Shown: positions 12,424 through 24,314 of the stretch, in pieces
Layout: each line of letters starts with the position of its first letter
Position numbering within the stretch: the first letter of the stretch is position 1
DNA from: Catonia carolina
Lineage: Eukaryota; Arthropoda; Insecta; Hemiptera; Achilidae
DNA: 64,000 nt
Assembly: GCA_035578175.1 (NCBI GenBank)
Contig: JAQMRL010000012.1
Span: 20,270,671 to 20,334,670 of the forward strand
Reading direction: 5' to 3'
The notes under the pieces: generated by a model
Databases searched by the model: none
The model's input: the letters and a program-made list of their open reading frames with translations, nothing else
What the model was told of the DNA's origin: nothing
Translations under genes and position numbers: made by a program

Positions 12424-13449
12424 TATTTGAAGATGCGGGAATATCCATGTGGTTTACCACCCCCACTTTCTTATTAATGAAAATGAATTATATTATTTAA
12501 AAATAAATCAAACATGAGTCATCTCGACAAATGATAGTAAATAATTTTTTTTCGTAAAAGCGTTATCTGTTTAACTGTTTGTTTAAGCTTTATATTTGTA
12601 CATTTCTTATCTACCTTCATCGTGTTTTCCTGTTATTGAAATTATTTTTATCTTTTTCTTGTTGTGTTTTGTCTCTGTCTCTCACATTGCCTCTCCTCAT
12701 GTGTATTTCATTCATAATAATTTTTTTTAAATTTTGTTTGGCTATTGATAAAGATTTTAGCCGAGTATACTTGATTGTATTTGTTGTTATTTAAAATTTT
12801 AATATGAATTGTTTTATGTAAGATGAAGACTTAGGTAATCCGGACTCTAGTCGCAGTGCATGGAAACCATAATCGTAGTTATTGATTTTCTATAATATTC
12901 GTTTCTCTCACGGTAGTTACCGCACACGAGACTTACGGTATCATAATGTGTCAGTTTGATTCTAATATTCATAGGGAAACTATCATTTTTTATTTGTCAT
13001 TTTAAATTTTTGTTGTTTCTATTTCAAGTTTTGTTATGCCTGTTTCAAGACTTTTAAGTTCGTTTTCATCAAGTGAAGATGAGGATGTGCTAGGTTTGTA
13101 TTATATTGCCAGACAGTAGAGATTACATTACATCTTTTCTTAAATATCCTGTCGAGGTGAAATCAAACAGTTTGGGATATTGTTCTACTTCTTTGGCAAT
13201 TGTGATGTTCAATGCATCAACTAAACAAAATTATTGCAAAACCAAACTTAACTAGTGTACTCATGCAGCAATTGTACTGCATTGCACTACAACCAAGACG
13301 TATCTCTTACGTTTCTCATAAGATTATGATTGCTCTACTCCTTGTATGCAGTACTCCATTTGAACTCCCATGTTGCAACAACCAGGGGTAAAAAATATGA
13401 GAGCATTACGACATGAGTGCAGATTACCTTACGGATTCTACTTTTTTTA
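12424..13449. other. Intergenic stretch, no gene recognised
   Basis: Only a short possible start of a reading frame is seen at 13036 (MPVSRLLSSFSSSEDEDVL), which resembles the acidic N-termini of some DNA-transposon proteins, but it stops after about 25 codons. I cannot assign it. Confidence 0.3.
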
Positions 13450-14480
13450 AAGTACGAGTTGTGTCCGGAAAGTATGTACTACTTACATTTTGTTTTAAAC
13501 ACTGCCATTGTTTTGTTTTAACACCGCCACAGCGCAACTGTAGGCTCTCCATGTGGCTCTCCACTGTTTCCCTAGTTCATTAGCTTTACACCGTCACCAT
13601 TACAGTTGATTAGTCATTTGTGTTTTATGTTTACTGTGGTGGTTTAAAACAATCTATGAACCTATCGACTGTGAGATTCGTTCTGTTTTCCTGTTTTTGA
13701 ATGCAAGGAACGATAAGGCAGCTGAAATTAATCAGCAGATGAAAGTGGGTGAGGTAATTTAATAAAGGACGGACAGATGTCCAAGATGAACCAATAAATG
13801 AGCAGCCTTTTGTTGTCAATGATGACTTGGTCATGACAATGGATGAAAAATGAAAGAGCACAGGCAATTCACGGCAACAATGCTTTCTGAAGAATTTCCA
13901 TGAGAACTGTTTTGCATGAGATTGTAGCTGACCACTTGGGTTATCACAAGCTGTGTTCCAAAAATGCTCACAGATGTGACAAAACAAAGCAACTTGACAG
14001 TGCTCTGACATTTCTTACCTGGTACACTTGACTACCATCGGCCTTGACCCTGTATGATTTGATTACCACTTGTTCCGGTAAGTGCTTTGAATGTTATGAT
14101 GCCAAAAAAATGCTGTAAAGTTATGGCTGTATTCACTGGTGGGAGGTTTAGATAAGGTGGGCACCCACTATGATATTTCCTGAACAATAATCTTGCATTT
14201 GAAAAAGTGTCTTCGTTGACAACAGTTTGAAAATGACAAGGAACTTAAGACTGCCATTGTCTACTGGTTCAATTACCAGATGGCAAATTTCTATGTAGAG
14301 GGTTTAAAGAACCTAGTGCATCATCACAAAAAGTGTTAAGAACTGAATGGCGATCATGTGGAAAAGTAACCCAGGAATGTTGTAAACTAATATTGTCAAT
14401 GGAAACCTTTTCTCATGTGAGCTTATATTTTTAAATGACCAAGCGGCCCTTACTTTACGAATATGCCTCGTACTTCTATG
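13450..14480 (+). pseudogene. mariner transposase relic
   Basis: Left end carries 'gtccggaaagtatgtac' near 13455. Remains of a mariner transposase follow on plus: FLNARNDKAAEI near 13697-13730, a DDLV/F-T-block near 13820-13880, LGYHKLCSKMLTD-like sequence near 13930-13980, and the C-terminal block (DKELKTAIVYWFNYQMANFY, then VEGLKNLVHHHKKC) at about 14230-14340. The catalytic middle is deleted and the frame is broken. The same family appears reversed at 52195-53065. Confidence 0.7.
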
Positions 14481-14825
14481 GTACAGTAATCGAAAGCTCT
14501 CAGAATGGTGAGATAAATGTATAAATGTTGCTGAAGACTATGTAGAAAAGTAGTGTAAATTTCATTGTCATTGAATAAATAGGTTTTCTCTGTATCAGAT
14601 TGTCTTGTTACTTATTGTATGTCCCTCAGATAAACATTTCTGTTGTCATAAGTGTCTTCATAACATTTGAAATAGTAATAATTTTTATTTTTTTTTACCG
14701 TACACATGTGGGTATTATGCATGTATCTCTCTCTCTCTGATAACTATCTTATATACACACTAACACTCTCAGTTCATTTACACGTATCAACAACTTCAAC
14801 CCGTACCCGCTTAATCTTAAGTATA

Positions 14826-16438
14826 GGGTGTTTAAAAAAGGACACAATTTTCAGATGAATGATTGTAGTACAAAAATATTAAATTAATCCTGATGGAACC
14901 AACATTCTTGTTCGTGTAAATCTAACATTGCAATAAACTGATGGCATAAGTCGCTATAAACCACACCATCCACAGACTTGTCAAAAAATAAAACGTCCCA
15001 TTATATGATGCCAAGAAATCGTACACTAAACACCAATTTCATGCGTGCTATGGTCGTTTATAACACACATGAGGATTTTGAGTGCTTCATATTCAGCAGT
15101 TTTGACTGTTGAAGTGAAATTACGCCCATCACTAAGATAAACACAATCCAAAACTTCAGTACCATTTTCATCAACAAGAGAATGAAACCAACAACTGTAT
15201 ACTTTAAACGTTTTCTGTGATCTACTTCTTGCAGTTCATGTACGATATTGATGTGTTAGTGAAATATCAGCCTGTGAATACAACTTCTTGAATGATTTTT
15301 GAGGAGAGCAAGTCAAACATTCTTTCACATCTTCCAGAACTTCCACTGTTGTCACTGATGATCAACCTGTGCTTTTGGGATTTTGTACACTCCTAGTTCA
15401 CAAAATTTATTTTAAACAAATGCAAGTTCGTTGACTTATTCAGAACAGTTTAATTAGAAAATTTTAACTGAAATTTATTTTTTTACTCTTTCGTAAGATT
15501 TATTAGTGAAATAAATTTCATGAATAAACATACGTTCGTTGTTGGAAAACTGCTTCTTTGACACAATATTCTTCTTCTTCTTATAGTGCTCATCCATTTC
15601 GAATGTTAGTGATCAGTAGGGCTACCTTTACTCTTGTCAGCTGCAATTCTGAACAACTCACTGGATTTTTCCCCATACCAAGCCCTCAGATTCTGCAACC
15701 AAGAAATTCAACTTCGCCCTGGACCACGTTTGCTGTCTATCTTCCCCTAAATGATGGATTAAAGTACGGGTTATCTGCTGTTATTTCTCATTATGTCTCC
15801 AAGGTATTGGAGCTTGTGAATCTGGATGGTGTTTCAGATTTCTTTACTTTTGTTTGTTCATTGAAGGACTTCAACATTGGTTTTGTGGTCCTTCCATGAT
15901 ATTCGCAGGATTATCTAATACAACCACATTTCAAAGGCGTCCAGTTTTCTAGTGATACCCTGGTCGAGTGTCCAGGACTCAACATGAAAAACATCATTCT
16001 TTATATTTTAGTTTTTCAATTTCTGGCAACCCATTAATCCCTTGATTTTATTAATGGTTTACCCGTCACTTTCCTCGGGAAATCCGATGGGGAAACTGGA
16101 AACTCCGGAATTAGATTTAAATCTTAGCATTGCCATGCTTGATTTATCAAGATTCTTTTGAATGAGGTGCTTGTCCTAAACTTCTTCCTCATCCATATAC
16201 CGTTAACCATCCTATGGTTCATGCACCTTCAGAGCCAATTCTTTGACTCAAGGACAAAATAGTACCCTATGATACAATATAGAGACATAATACTGATGCA
16301 CAATAACAACATTTCAGTTATTACAAGTTGTTAATCTTGAGTAAAGTATTACTTACTTACATGTAAGGGGACATGAAATTTACCTTTATGTTACTTCTAC
16401 CTTTTTAATGCTATGGTTGCGTCCTTTTTGAAATACCC
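14826..16438 (-). pseudogene. mariner-like transposon relic with a nested insertion
   Basis: Ends are 'gggtgtttaaaaaaggac' (14826) and the inverse of 'gggtatttcaaaaaggac' (16438). On the minus strand, 15260-14860 reads HELQEVDHRKRLKY, then FDKSVDGVVYSDLCHQFI and the catalytic block EQECWFHQD. This is the family seen at 28827-30188 and related to the element at 36501-37870. A foreign segment of about 740 bases (about 15560-16300) sits in the N-terminal half. Confidence 0.65.
15560..16300. mobile_element. Unidentified repeat nested in the mariner relic
   Basis: Sequence starting 'cttcttcttcttatagtgc' and ending near 'gaccaa/ggacaaaatagtacc' interrupts the mariner relic. A plus-strand open frame (15558-15899) has no motif I recognise, so I do not call it a gene. 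Boundaries are estimated. Confidence 0.35.
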
Positions 16439-16582
16439 ATTATTTATTTTAATTTAGTTACTTTTATTTTTTGTTTATTAATTTTCCATTTTTGTTTGTT
16501 TTAGGTTCTTTGTTTTAATGATTTTAACCTATATTTTATTTGATGATTATTTTATCTATACATTTTAAACAGTTTTTTCATA

Positions 16583-16630
16583 ATGCATGAACTTTTTACG
16601 CAAGTTTTAAGCAAGAAAGATTTATCAAAG
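16583..16630 (+). CDS. melt: melted coding exon 1 (residues 1-16)
   Basis: ATG at 16583 opens MHELFTQVLSKKDLSK, the conserved Melted N-terminus, and ends on a full codon before the donor gtaagt. The start is chosen because homologues begin exactly here. Confidence 0.9.
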
Positions 16631-17117
16631 GTAAGTTTTTTTAAATTTTAGGTTTTAAGTATACTGTGAATTCTCTTTTTACTAATACAGAGGGAAAAAT
16701 TTAGAAATTTTGTTAACAAGAGGATTGTACTAAATACTGTTTGGTTTCTGTCATTCGTTATTTTTTTGTAAACCAGTTGCTGAATCTGAAGCTAATGCAA
16801 AAGCAATGATTTGTCTCCGTCTTTGTTTAACAATAAAAGTTGTTGTTTCAATGTTACAAATAAGAGTTTTGTTTTTGCTCTGCTGTCAGGTAATTTTATA
16901 ATTTTGATTTTCTGTTAATGCAACCTTTTAACCTGTGTGCTATGTAAAGTCACTTCAGTGGCTACAGAAATGGGTAGTGGAGTACACAATAAAACCTGTG
17001 GCAGTGAGGTCAATATACGTCTGAAACCAGTCATTATTTATTTATTTTGTAGAATTCTTCAACAGAACTAATAACGTTTACAGAAATAGAATATGTTGAA
17101 AGGGAAATGTTTTATTA

Positions 17118-17565
17118 TCATTTTAGTGTGAAGGGTAGGCTAGAGTGTTGAAAATTTTTATGTAAACGGATATCATGTGCAGGCTGTCCGTAAGTCAACA
17201 TACAAACACCTTTCTTTGTTTGTGTGAAAGCTGTGACATTTTTCTGTAGGAAATTGCTTTTGTTAGAAACAGTTGGGTCTAATGTATGTTGTCCTAGAAA
17301 TTTTACTTTTGATCGTGTCTGTATTAATGATTGCCGTTGTTTTGATGTCCACTCCAAATTCTTCTAAAATATTCAGTCGCGTTTCTTTGTTGATTGAATC
17401 ATAAGCTTTCTTAAACTCAACAAATGCTACCACTATATCTCTTGAAATATGACTTTCCAGAACTCGTTTTATGTTCCATATTTGTTCTACGCAATAGAAC
17501 ACATTGTTCCGTTGTAATGGATTCATGGATAAATCGTAACTAAATGTGGCATTGAGTACAAACAA
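17118..17565 (-). pseudogene. RTE-like LINE reverse transcriptase fragment
   Basis: Minus strand, in two frames: VEQIWNIKRVLESHISRDIV, then FVEFKKAYDSINKETRLNIL (palm motif) and EEFGVDIKTTAII, followed by SKVKFLG. Same family as 4440-7660. 5' and 3' parts are missing. Intron 1 of melted. Confidence 0.7.
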
Positions 17566-17754
17566 TGCAATTGGATGAAACAGTTTTATCCCTGTATGTG
17601 TGTATGTGTTTCAACAAAATTTCAAAATTTTACATTGTTGTTCATTGATTAATATACTAGAGCCGTATTTTTAACCTACAATAGGCCATAAATAAAAGAC
17701 AAGTGAATATAAAAAAAGTTTTCTTTAAATTACATACTTGTATTGGTCATTAGA

Positions 17755-18555
17755 TAAGTTGTTGTTTTGTTTAGGTCATCAGCCAAAAGGCTGGTTTGAA
17801 CCTGTAGAGGTTTTACTAAGTAAAACGAGGAGTGAGATGGGCCTTCCTCACTGAGTGGAAAAGTACACTTATCAGCATGCCGGGCCCTCTGAAAAGCACA
17901 TATTTTCCACTCTGCAAATGACACCTTCACTTCATTCACCACAGGGTCTGGCTGTATAATGAAATTCATTACTGTCAGAGGAGATAACTCTGATTAGTGT
18001 CTTTTACACCTCTACCTCTTCTGTTTTTAAATGATTCAGTCATTTAATTAGCTGACCATGTGATAAGACTGCCCATAACAGACTGGTGGAGTGTCAAATT
18101 ATTTACACTCAATGTGTTAGTTGCAGGGCTAAAATAAATAGTTCTGTTTCTTATCACATGGTCAGCCAATTAAATGACTGGATTATTTAAGAACAGAAGA
18201 GGTAGAGGTGCAAAAGATACTAATCAGAGTTATCTTATCTGAAAGTAATGAATTTCATTATACAGCCAGACCCTGTGGTGAATGAAGTAAAGGTGTCATT
18301 TGCAGAGTGGAAAATATGTGCTTTTCAGAGAGCACGGCATGCTGATAAGTGTACTTTTCCACTCAGTGAGGAAGGCAATGGTAAACCACTTCACTCCTTG
18401 TTTTACTTAGTAAAACCTCTATAGAGGTTCAAACCAGCCTTTTGGCTGATGACCTAAACAACACATGTGATAAGAAATAGAACTATTTATTTTAGCCCTG
18501 CAACGAACAGATTGAGTGTATATAATTTGACACTCCACCTGTCTGCTTTGAGCAG
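17755..18555. repeat. Fold-back repeat with A-B-A'-B' layout
   Basis: Arm A (about 17755-18070) returns as its reverse complement A' (about 18150-18465), and B (about 18073-18165) returns inverted as B' (about 18462-18555). Easy landmarks are 'ggtcatcagccaaaaggc' at 17778 and its inverse near 18440. Arms are about 95% alike by eye. A B-box-like GGTTCAAACC lies in the A' arm near 18427, so the repeated part may be SINE-related. Confidence 0.8.
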
Positions 18556-18564
18556 ATAAGATAT

Positions 18565-18850
18565 GACTATACTTTTTGACGTAATCACCTTTCTGATGAA
18601 GGCATTTTTCGTAACTGTGGACAAGCTTTCCAATACCCTCTTCATAATATGTTTTAATATGAATTTAAATGAGTCTTGATGATGCGTTGAAGCTCCTCAT
18701 TGTGTTTCTTATGGATTTCATGCAGTTGGAAACTACGATTAAAGGTGCTTTTTATTTTGAAACTTTAAAAAGTTTGCGGAAAGCCATTCAAAACAAAAGA
18801 TTAGGCGTGCTGACTTCTGGAATTGTTCTGATACTGCAGTTGTAAAATAC
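18565..18850 (-). pseudogene. mariner transposase C-terminal fragment
   Basis: Minus strand 18680-18570 reads YYEEGIGKLVHSYEKCLHQK then GDYVKK, the standard C-terminus of mariner/SETMAR-type transposases. Upstream parts are unreadable or lost. Confidence 0.65.
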
Positions 18851-19141
18851 TTATTGAATCTGTTAGCAACCTGTAGATTATCATTAACTAGAACATTATC
18901 GATACTTAATACATAATCAGATATTTTATTTGTCTTTCTACCTGTAACATCCTTAATTACATGTCAAGTTTCTTTTTAATACCATGCACAATTATTATTA
19001 AACATATATTCCAATAATCTTGTTTCAACTCTCTTATATCATGATTAAAACTATTCCTATACTTCAAATAATAACTGTGGAGTTTTAGATTCTGTGGTTC
19101 TGTGGATGTAATTTACATTGTTTATAAAGCTTGTTTCTTTT

Positions 19142-20015
19142 TTACTTTCTCTTGCCTATATGAATATATAGGAAGGAAAGTATTGTTTTCATGTTGATTT
19201 TTCAAAATCAAGATTTCACTGGATATACATATTTTCAGACCCCTGAATGCAAAAATCATGTTTTTAGCGATCGGTCTGTGTGTGTGAACAAAGTAACTGA
19301 ATAACGGAACATCATACGAAGTTGAAACTTGAAACTTAAGTTAGGTACTACTATAGGACCCGACACGAACATTTGCATCAAAATTGGTTGGCTAGAAGTA
19401 GTAGTTTATTCGTGTAATTTTTAACTTTTTGCAATTTTCTCAAAAACGGCTTCTACTATTTTTTTTTAAAATCGCCTTATTTACTACATTTTTTATGTTC
19501 TACAAGATAAGGTAGGTGCCATGTCTGTTGAAATTGTTGGGGGAGGCTGTGCTCTTGTAGAAAAAAAATGTTTTTTTTTTAAGATTGCATCTTTATTAAT
19601 ATGCATTTTAGGGCAAAAGTGTTTATAACCAAAGTTGTAGAAAATTTAGAAATCTACAACTTTTATTCAAAACATTTCTTTGTATAACGCTTAGTTTAGT
19701 GGTAATAAGTGATTTCCTTTTTTCATGAAAATCTAAAAAATGGATTTTTTAAGATTTTGGCCTTAGTATGCATTTAATGACAAAAGTGTACTTAATTAGA
19801 TTTATAGAAAATTAAAAGATGTACAACTTTTAATTTAAGCATTTTTCTCTTAAGATCCTAGTTTAGTGTGAAAGAGTGACTTTCTGTATTATTAAGCCAA
19901 ACTAAGGATGATTTTCATTAATTGCGTCATGCACTCATAATTAAAATAAGGTTATTTTGTTTTGTGGTCATTATTTGCATTGGCTAGAGGAAGTCGTGTG
20001 AGTGGTTTTTATACA
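19142..20015 (+). repeat. ACTTTCTCTTGCC-family repeat, copy 3
   Basis: Full plus copy: T-run, 'actttctcttgcctatat' hairpin (19143-19175), 'cccctgaatgc' block, two central units of about 170 bases (from about 19560 and 19740), then the end 'ggctagaggaagtcgtgtga'. It sits 90 bases from copy 4 in opposite orientation. Confidence 0.85.
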
Positions 20016-20107
20016 ATAACATATGGATTCAGTGATCCAACACTTCAATATTTTTATATTATTGACCTTCTTGTAAAAATGACTCGATATGTTTCTTCAA
20101 GAAAAAA

Positions 20108-21034
20108 AATCTGGTGTGAAACACTCACAAACTTTCTCTTTCCAATGCAAATAATGACCAATAATCCTAACATTAGTAATAAAACATTAGAAATAAACAA
20201 AAAATTAACCTCAATAAACATAACCTAATTTAAACACGAGTGAAAGACGCAAAATGAAAATCAACCAGTTTGGCTTAAAAAATACAGAAAATCACTCTTT
20301 CACGCTAAACTAGGCTCTGTAGAGAAAAATGCTATAAATAAAAGTTGTAGATCTTTAAATTTCGTATAAATTTGATTATATACACTTTTGTAGTAAAATG
20401 CATACTAAGACCGAAATCTTAAAAAAATTGATTTTTCACACGTTTTTGTGAGAAAAAAAACAAAAAATTGCTAATTACCACTAAACTAAGCGTAATACAA
20501 AAAAATGTTTGAAATAAAAGTTGTAGGATTTTAAATTTTCTACATTTTTTATTATATTTTTTGTGCTAAAATCCATATTAAAGCCGTTTTCTTAAAAACA
20601 CAATTTTTTTAAGAGAAAACAGCCTCACCAAGAATTTCAGGAAACATGGCGCCTACCCTATCTTGTAGAGCATAAAAAATTTAGTAAACTAGGTGATTTA
20701 AAAAAAATCTTAGGACCAGTTTTTGAGAAAATCGCAAAAAAGTGAAAAATTACATGAATAAACTACTACTTCCAGTTGACTGATTTTGATGAAAATGTTC
20801 GTGTCGGGTCCGGTAGTGGTATGTAACTTACATTTTAAGTTTCAAGTTTGTACAATGTTCTGTTCTTGAGATATTCTGTTCACACACACATACTCAGAGA
20901 CCAATTGCTAAAAACATGTTTTTTGGGTTCAGGGGGTCTAAAAACGTGTAGATCCGGTGAAAACTTGATTTTGAAAAATCGACATGAAAATAATACTTTC
21001 CTTTCTATATATTTATATAAGCATGAGAAAGTAA
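20108..21034 (-). repeat. ACTTTCTCTTGCC-family repeat, copy 4
   Basis: Full minus copy: starts 'ctggtgtgaaacactcaca' and 'actttctctttcc' (20111-20142), has two central units, and ends 'gcatgagaaagtaaa' near 21034. Confidence 0.85.
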
Positions 21035-21139
21035 AAAATGTATCATAATCTTGGGAAGGGTTACAGCAACAAAATATTGTAGACCAGTCCTGGTTTTCGA
21101 GTGAATAATTTAATTTCAAGAAGTCAATATGGAAATTAG

Positions 21140-21900
21140 AATCTTTGGAGAGAATTTCCTACTTTACTTGTGACTGAAACCAGATGACAGACATACTGTG
21201 ATCTGTTACATCTACATTGACCACTGTGCCCCAAAATTGTCAAGGTCGACCTTATTTGATCTGACAAACATGATCCTAGCAAGAAACACTTATCTTAGTA
21301 ATCCGTGTTTGCTTATTAATTAATGAGCGGAATCCATTACTAGCTAAGCATATTTTATAACTGTCAGTTGTTAGATCATCCTTTAATAAATTTATTTTGA
21401 TGTCCCAGTAATAATACAATTTTTTAACCCTTTTAATATTTATATAATTTTCAAGATACAACTGTAATAATTCATCTATAAAATTAATTTTTTAAATTGA
21501 TTATATCTATATAACGAGCAAGTTAAAATTGAAATTTATTGCTCCAAAATTAATTTTAAGAACATCAGGATACAGAAATTTTCAACTGAGAATTCATTGA
21601 TAATTACTCTTTTTTTTTGACAATAAACTGTAACTCCTTTTCCCCTACAATCATTACATTTTGTCACTAATTTATGTATTATTATTATTATTATAATCGT
21701 TAATTTTAAAAAAAATATTTCAGAGCTGGTAGACCATATTTCTTTTAAGACAATAATATCAGGACACTTTTCACAAACAACAAGTTCACTAACCAATTTA
21801 TCAAAATTGTTTCTTAAACTCCTAATGTTTTGATTTACAATTACTATAGAATCATATTTACTTTTATTTAATATACTTGGAAGATCATTTACACTCGCGC
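21140..21900 (-). pseudogene. CR1/Jockey-type LINE ORF2 endonuclease fragment
   Basis: Minus strand: NQNIRSLRNNFDKLVSELV near 21840-21775, then CPDIIVLKEIW (APE endonuclease metal-site region, E of the 'TE-W' box), then after a gap with an ATT microsatellite the endonuclease end ITKISVSC near 21305-21280. It belongs with ORF1 at 23140-24125; the repeat copy at 21945-22792 lies between them. Confidence 0.6.
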
Positions 21901-21944
21901 ATGAAAGCTAAGGTCATGTAATTCAAATTATTACATCATTATTA

Positions 21945-22792
21945 GACAAAAAACATTAGTAATAAAATATTAGAAATAAACAAAACACTAACCTCAAAAA
22001 CATAACCTTATTTTAATCATGAGTGAATGACGCAAAATGAAAATCGTACTCAGTTTGGCTTAAAAACACGGAAAATCACACTTTGACGCCAAACTAGACT
22101 CTGCAGAGAAAAATTCTCTAAATAAAAGTTGTAGAACTTTTTATTTCCTATAAAATTTATTATAGACACTTTTGTCGTAAAATGCGTACTAAAGCCGAAA
22201 TCTTTAAAAAATCGATTTTTCACACGTTTTCGTGAGAAAAAAACAGAAAATCGCTAATTACCGCTAATTCAATTCAATTTTAATTCTCTACAACTTTTAT
22301 TTTATAATGTTTTGTGCTATAAAATGCATATTAAAGCCGCAATCTAAAAAAGAAAATGTTTTTACATGAAAACAGCCTCACCAAGAATTTCAACAAACAG
22401 GGTGCCTACCCTATCTTGTAGAGAATAAAAAATTGAATAAACCAGGCGATTTTAAAGAAAAATCGTAGGACCAGTTTTTGAGAAAATCGCAAAAAAGTGA
22501 AAAATTATACGAATAAACTACTACTTCCGGTTGACCGATTTTGATGAAAATGTTCGTGTCGGGTCCAGTAGTGGTATGTAACTTAAGTTTCAAGTTCGTA
22601 CGATGTTCTGTTTTTGAGATATTTTGTATACACACACACACACACACACACAGACCAATCGCTAAAAACATGTTTTTTGGGTTCAGGGGGTCTGAAAACG
22701 TATAGATCCGGTGAAAACTCGATTTTGAAAAATCAACATGAAAACAATACTTTCCTTCCTATATATTCATATAGGCAAGAGAAAGTAATAAT
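21945..22792 (-). repeat. ACTTTCTCTTGCC-family repeat, copy 5, inside a LINE
   Basis: Minus copy lacking the hairpin end, with the central units, a (CA)n run (22628-22651) and the end 'ggcaagagaaagtaat'. LINE ORF2 resumes just left and ORF1 right, so it likely inserted into the LINE. Confidence 0.8.
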
Positions 22793-23139
22793 ACTTACAG
22801 ATGGATAACCGTAAACAAAACATAAAATAACGTACACAGTCAGACACTATTAGGTAACAATTAAAGTAATTATAATTAAGTAATAGTTAATTAGTAGATT
22901 AGTTAATGAAAGGATGTTTAGATTTAACTTATTTCCATATAAGATTCGTTATTAATGAGACAGGAGATAAAATAAAAATGATTAGTAATTATAAAGTTTA
23001 TAGTTCATTGTGTTTATTCTTCAGTTTGCTCACAGTTACCCCAGTGTCAGCTGGTCTTGACTAGTCTCCAACACAATAACAGGATGACATCTGTTTATCT
23101 CATGAGAATCTTACCATTCCTCAACCAAAGATACTTGTC

Positions 23140-24125
23140 TTGTGATTTATTTTGCCGTTCTTGCTAAAGCTAAGATTTTCCTCCGCTCCATAGAAAGGCT
23201 TTTGTTTAAGTATAATGGAATGTCAGTTGTGAGTCCCAAATGCCATGTTGAGAAATCACGTTCAACTCTTCTCTTTTGCAGCAGTTCATCTTTGTCTATT
23301 TTCTTTACTAATTTTATTATTGTAGGTAGAGGTCTGGAGTTGATATACAGCGGCAATTATTAATCAATTGATCCATTATTGGGTGTCCTAAGGTTTTACT
23401 AACTTATTTGACTTTGTCAACTACATCTTCGTTTTTTCCCATTGGATAATTGTGAAGTTCCAGGCAGTTTGATCTCTTATGCTGTTGTTGTTCTGAAACA
23501 TTTGCCTTGAGTTTGAAGTATTCTTTCTGCAGATTCACATTTGCCTTGAGTTTGAAGTATTCTTTCTGCAGATTTGTTGTTTCCAAGGATTGACTTTCTA
23601 TTTTTTCAAGGCATATGTTGAGTTTTTCTTTCTTGTAAGCTAACTTTTTTTAATATATCCTCAACATCACTATGACATCTCTGAATCAATCTTCCTAACT
23701 CTTCCTTCATTCTTTTGTTGTCTTTTCTAATGTAATTCAAGAGGTCAACTATATCATTCAATGAGACTTCACCTTTGGGTAAAGATATTTTTAGTTTCCA
23801 ATTCTCAACATCAGTATGGCATCTCTCAGTCGATCGTCCTAACTCTTCTTTCATTCTTTCGTTGTCTTTTCTAATATAATTCAAGACCTCAGCTATTTCA
23901 TTCAATAAGACTTCACCTTAGAGTAAAGATGTTTCCAGTAATATGCTTTTTCTTCTTTCTTTTGAACAATTAGCATATAACCACCTTTTATTGCTTTTAT
24001 TAAAATTTTTTAGTTTTTCTGTTCCTAAATGAACACAGCTACTATGAAATTTATCATCACACATTAAGCTTGTAATATAAACACCAACACTGCTTCTGAT
24101 CAATTTATTACACTTGTAGCATGAT
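23140..24125 (-). pseudogene. LINE ORF1 with PHD-like zinc finger and coiled coil
   Basis: Order on the minus strand: CYKCNKLIRSS, then MCDDKFHSSCVHL and RWLYANC near 24120-23965, a C2-C1-H-C pattern like the PHD-type finger of insect LINE ORF1 proteins; a coiled coil with LNYIRKDNERMKEELGR twice (near 23890 and 23760-23700); LQKEYFKLKANV twice (near 23580-23500); and near 23350-23150 a C-terminal domain with RRVERDFSTWHLGL and LNKSLSMERRKILALAR. ORF1 chaperones LINE RNA. The frame has stops between blocks. Confidence 0.65.
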
Positions 24126-24314
24126 ATTAGTAAATGAATGATAAAAACATAAGAAAAGATAAAAAAAAAACAACTTATACAATATTAAATATAAAATAAG
24201 CAAAAGTTAAATCTTTTATCGTTGAAATATAATTATGAGCCGCACAGCTAATAACACAACTGCTTGCATCAAACACTATCATGACTGTTTATATTAATTT
24301 TATTTTGAAATATA

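Noticed and set aside
15558..15899. Plus-strand frame of 113 codons
   Set aside because: Lies in a repeat nested in a mariner relic; no recognisable domain.
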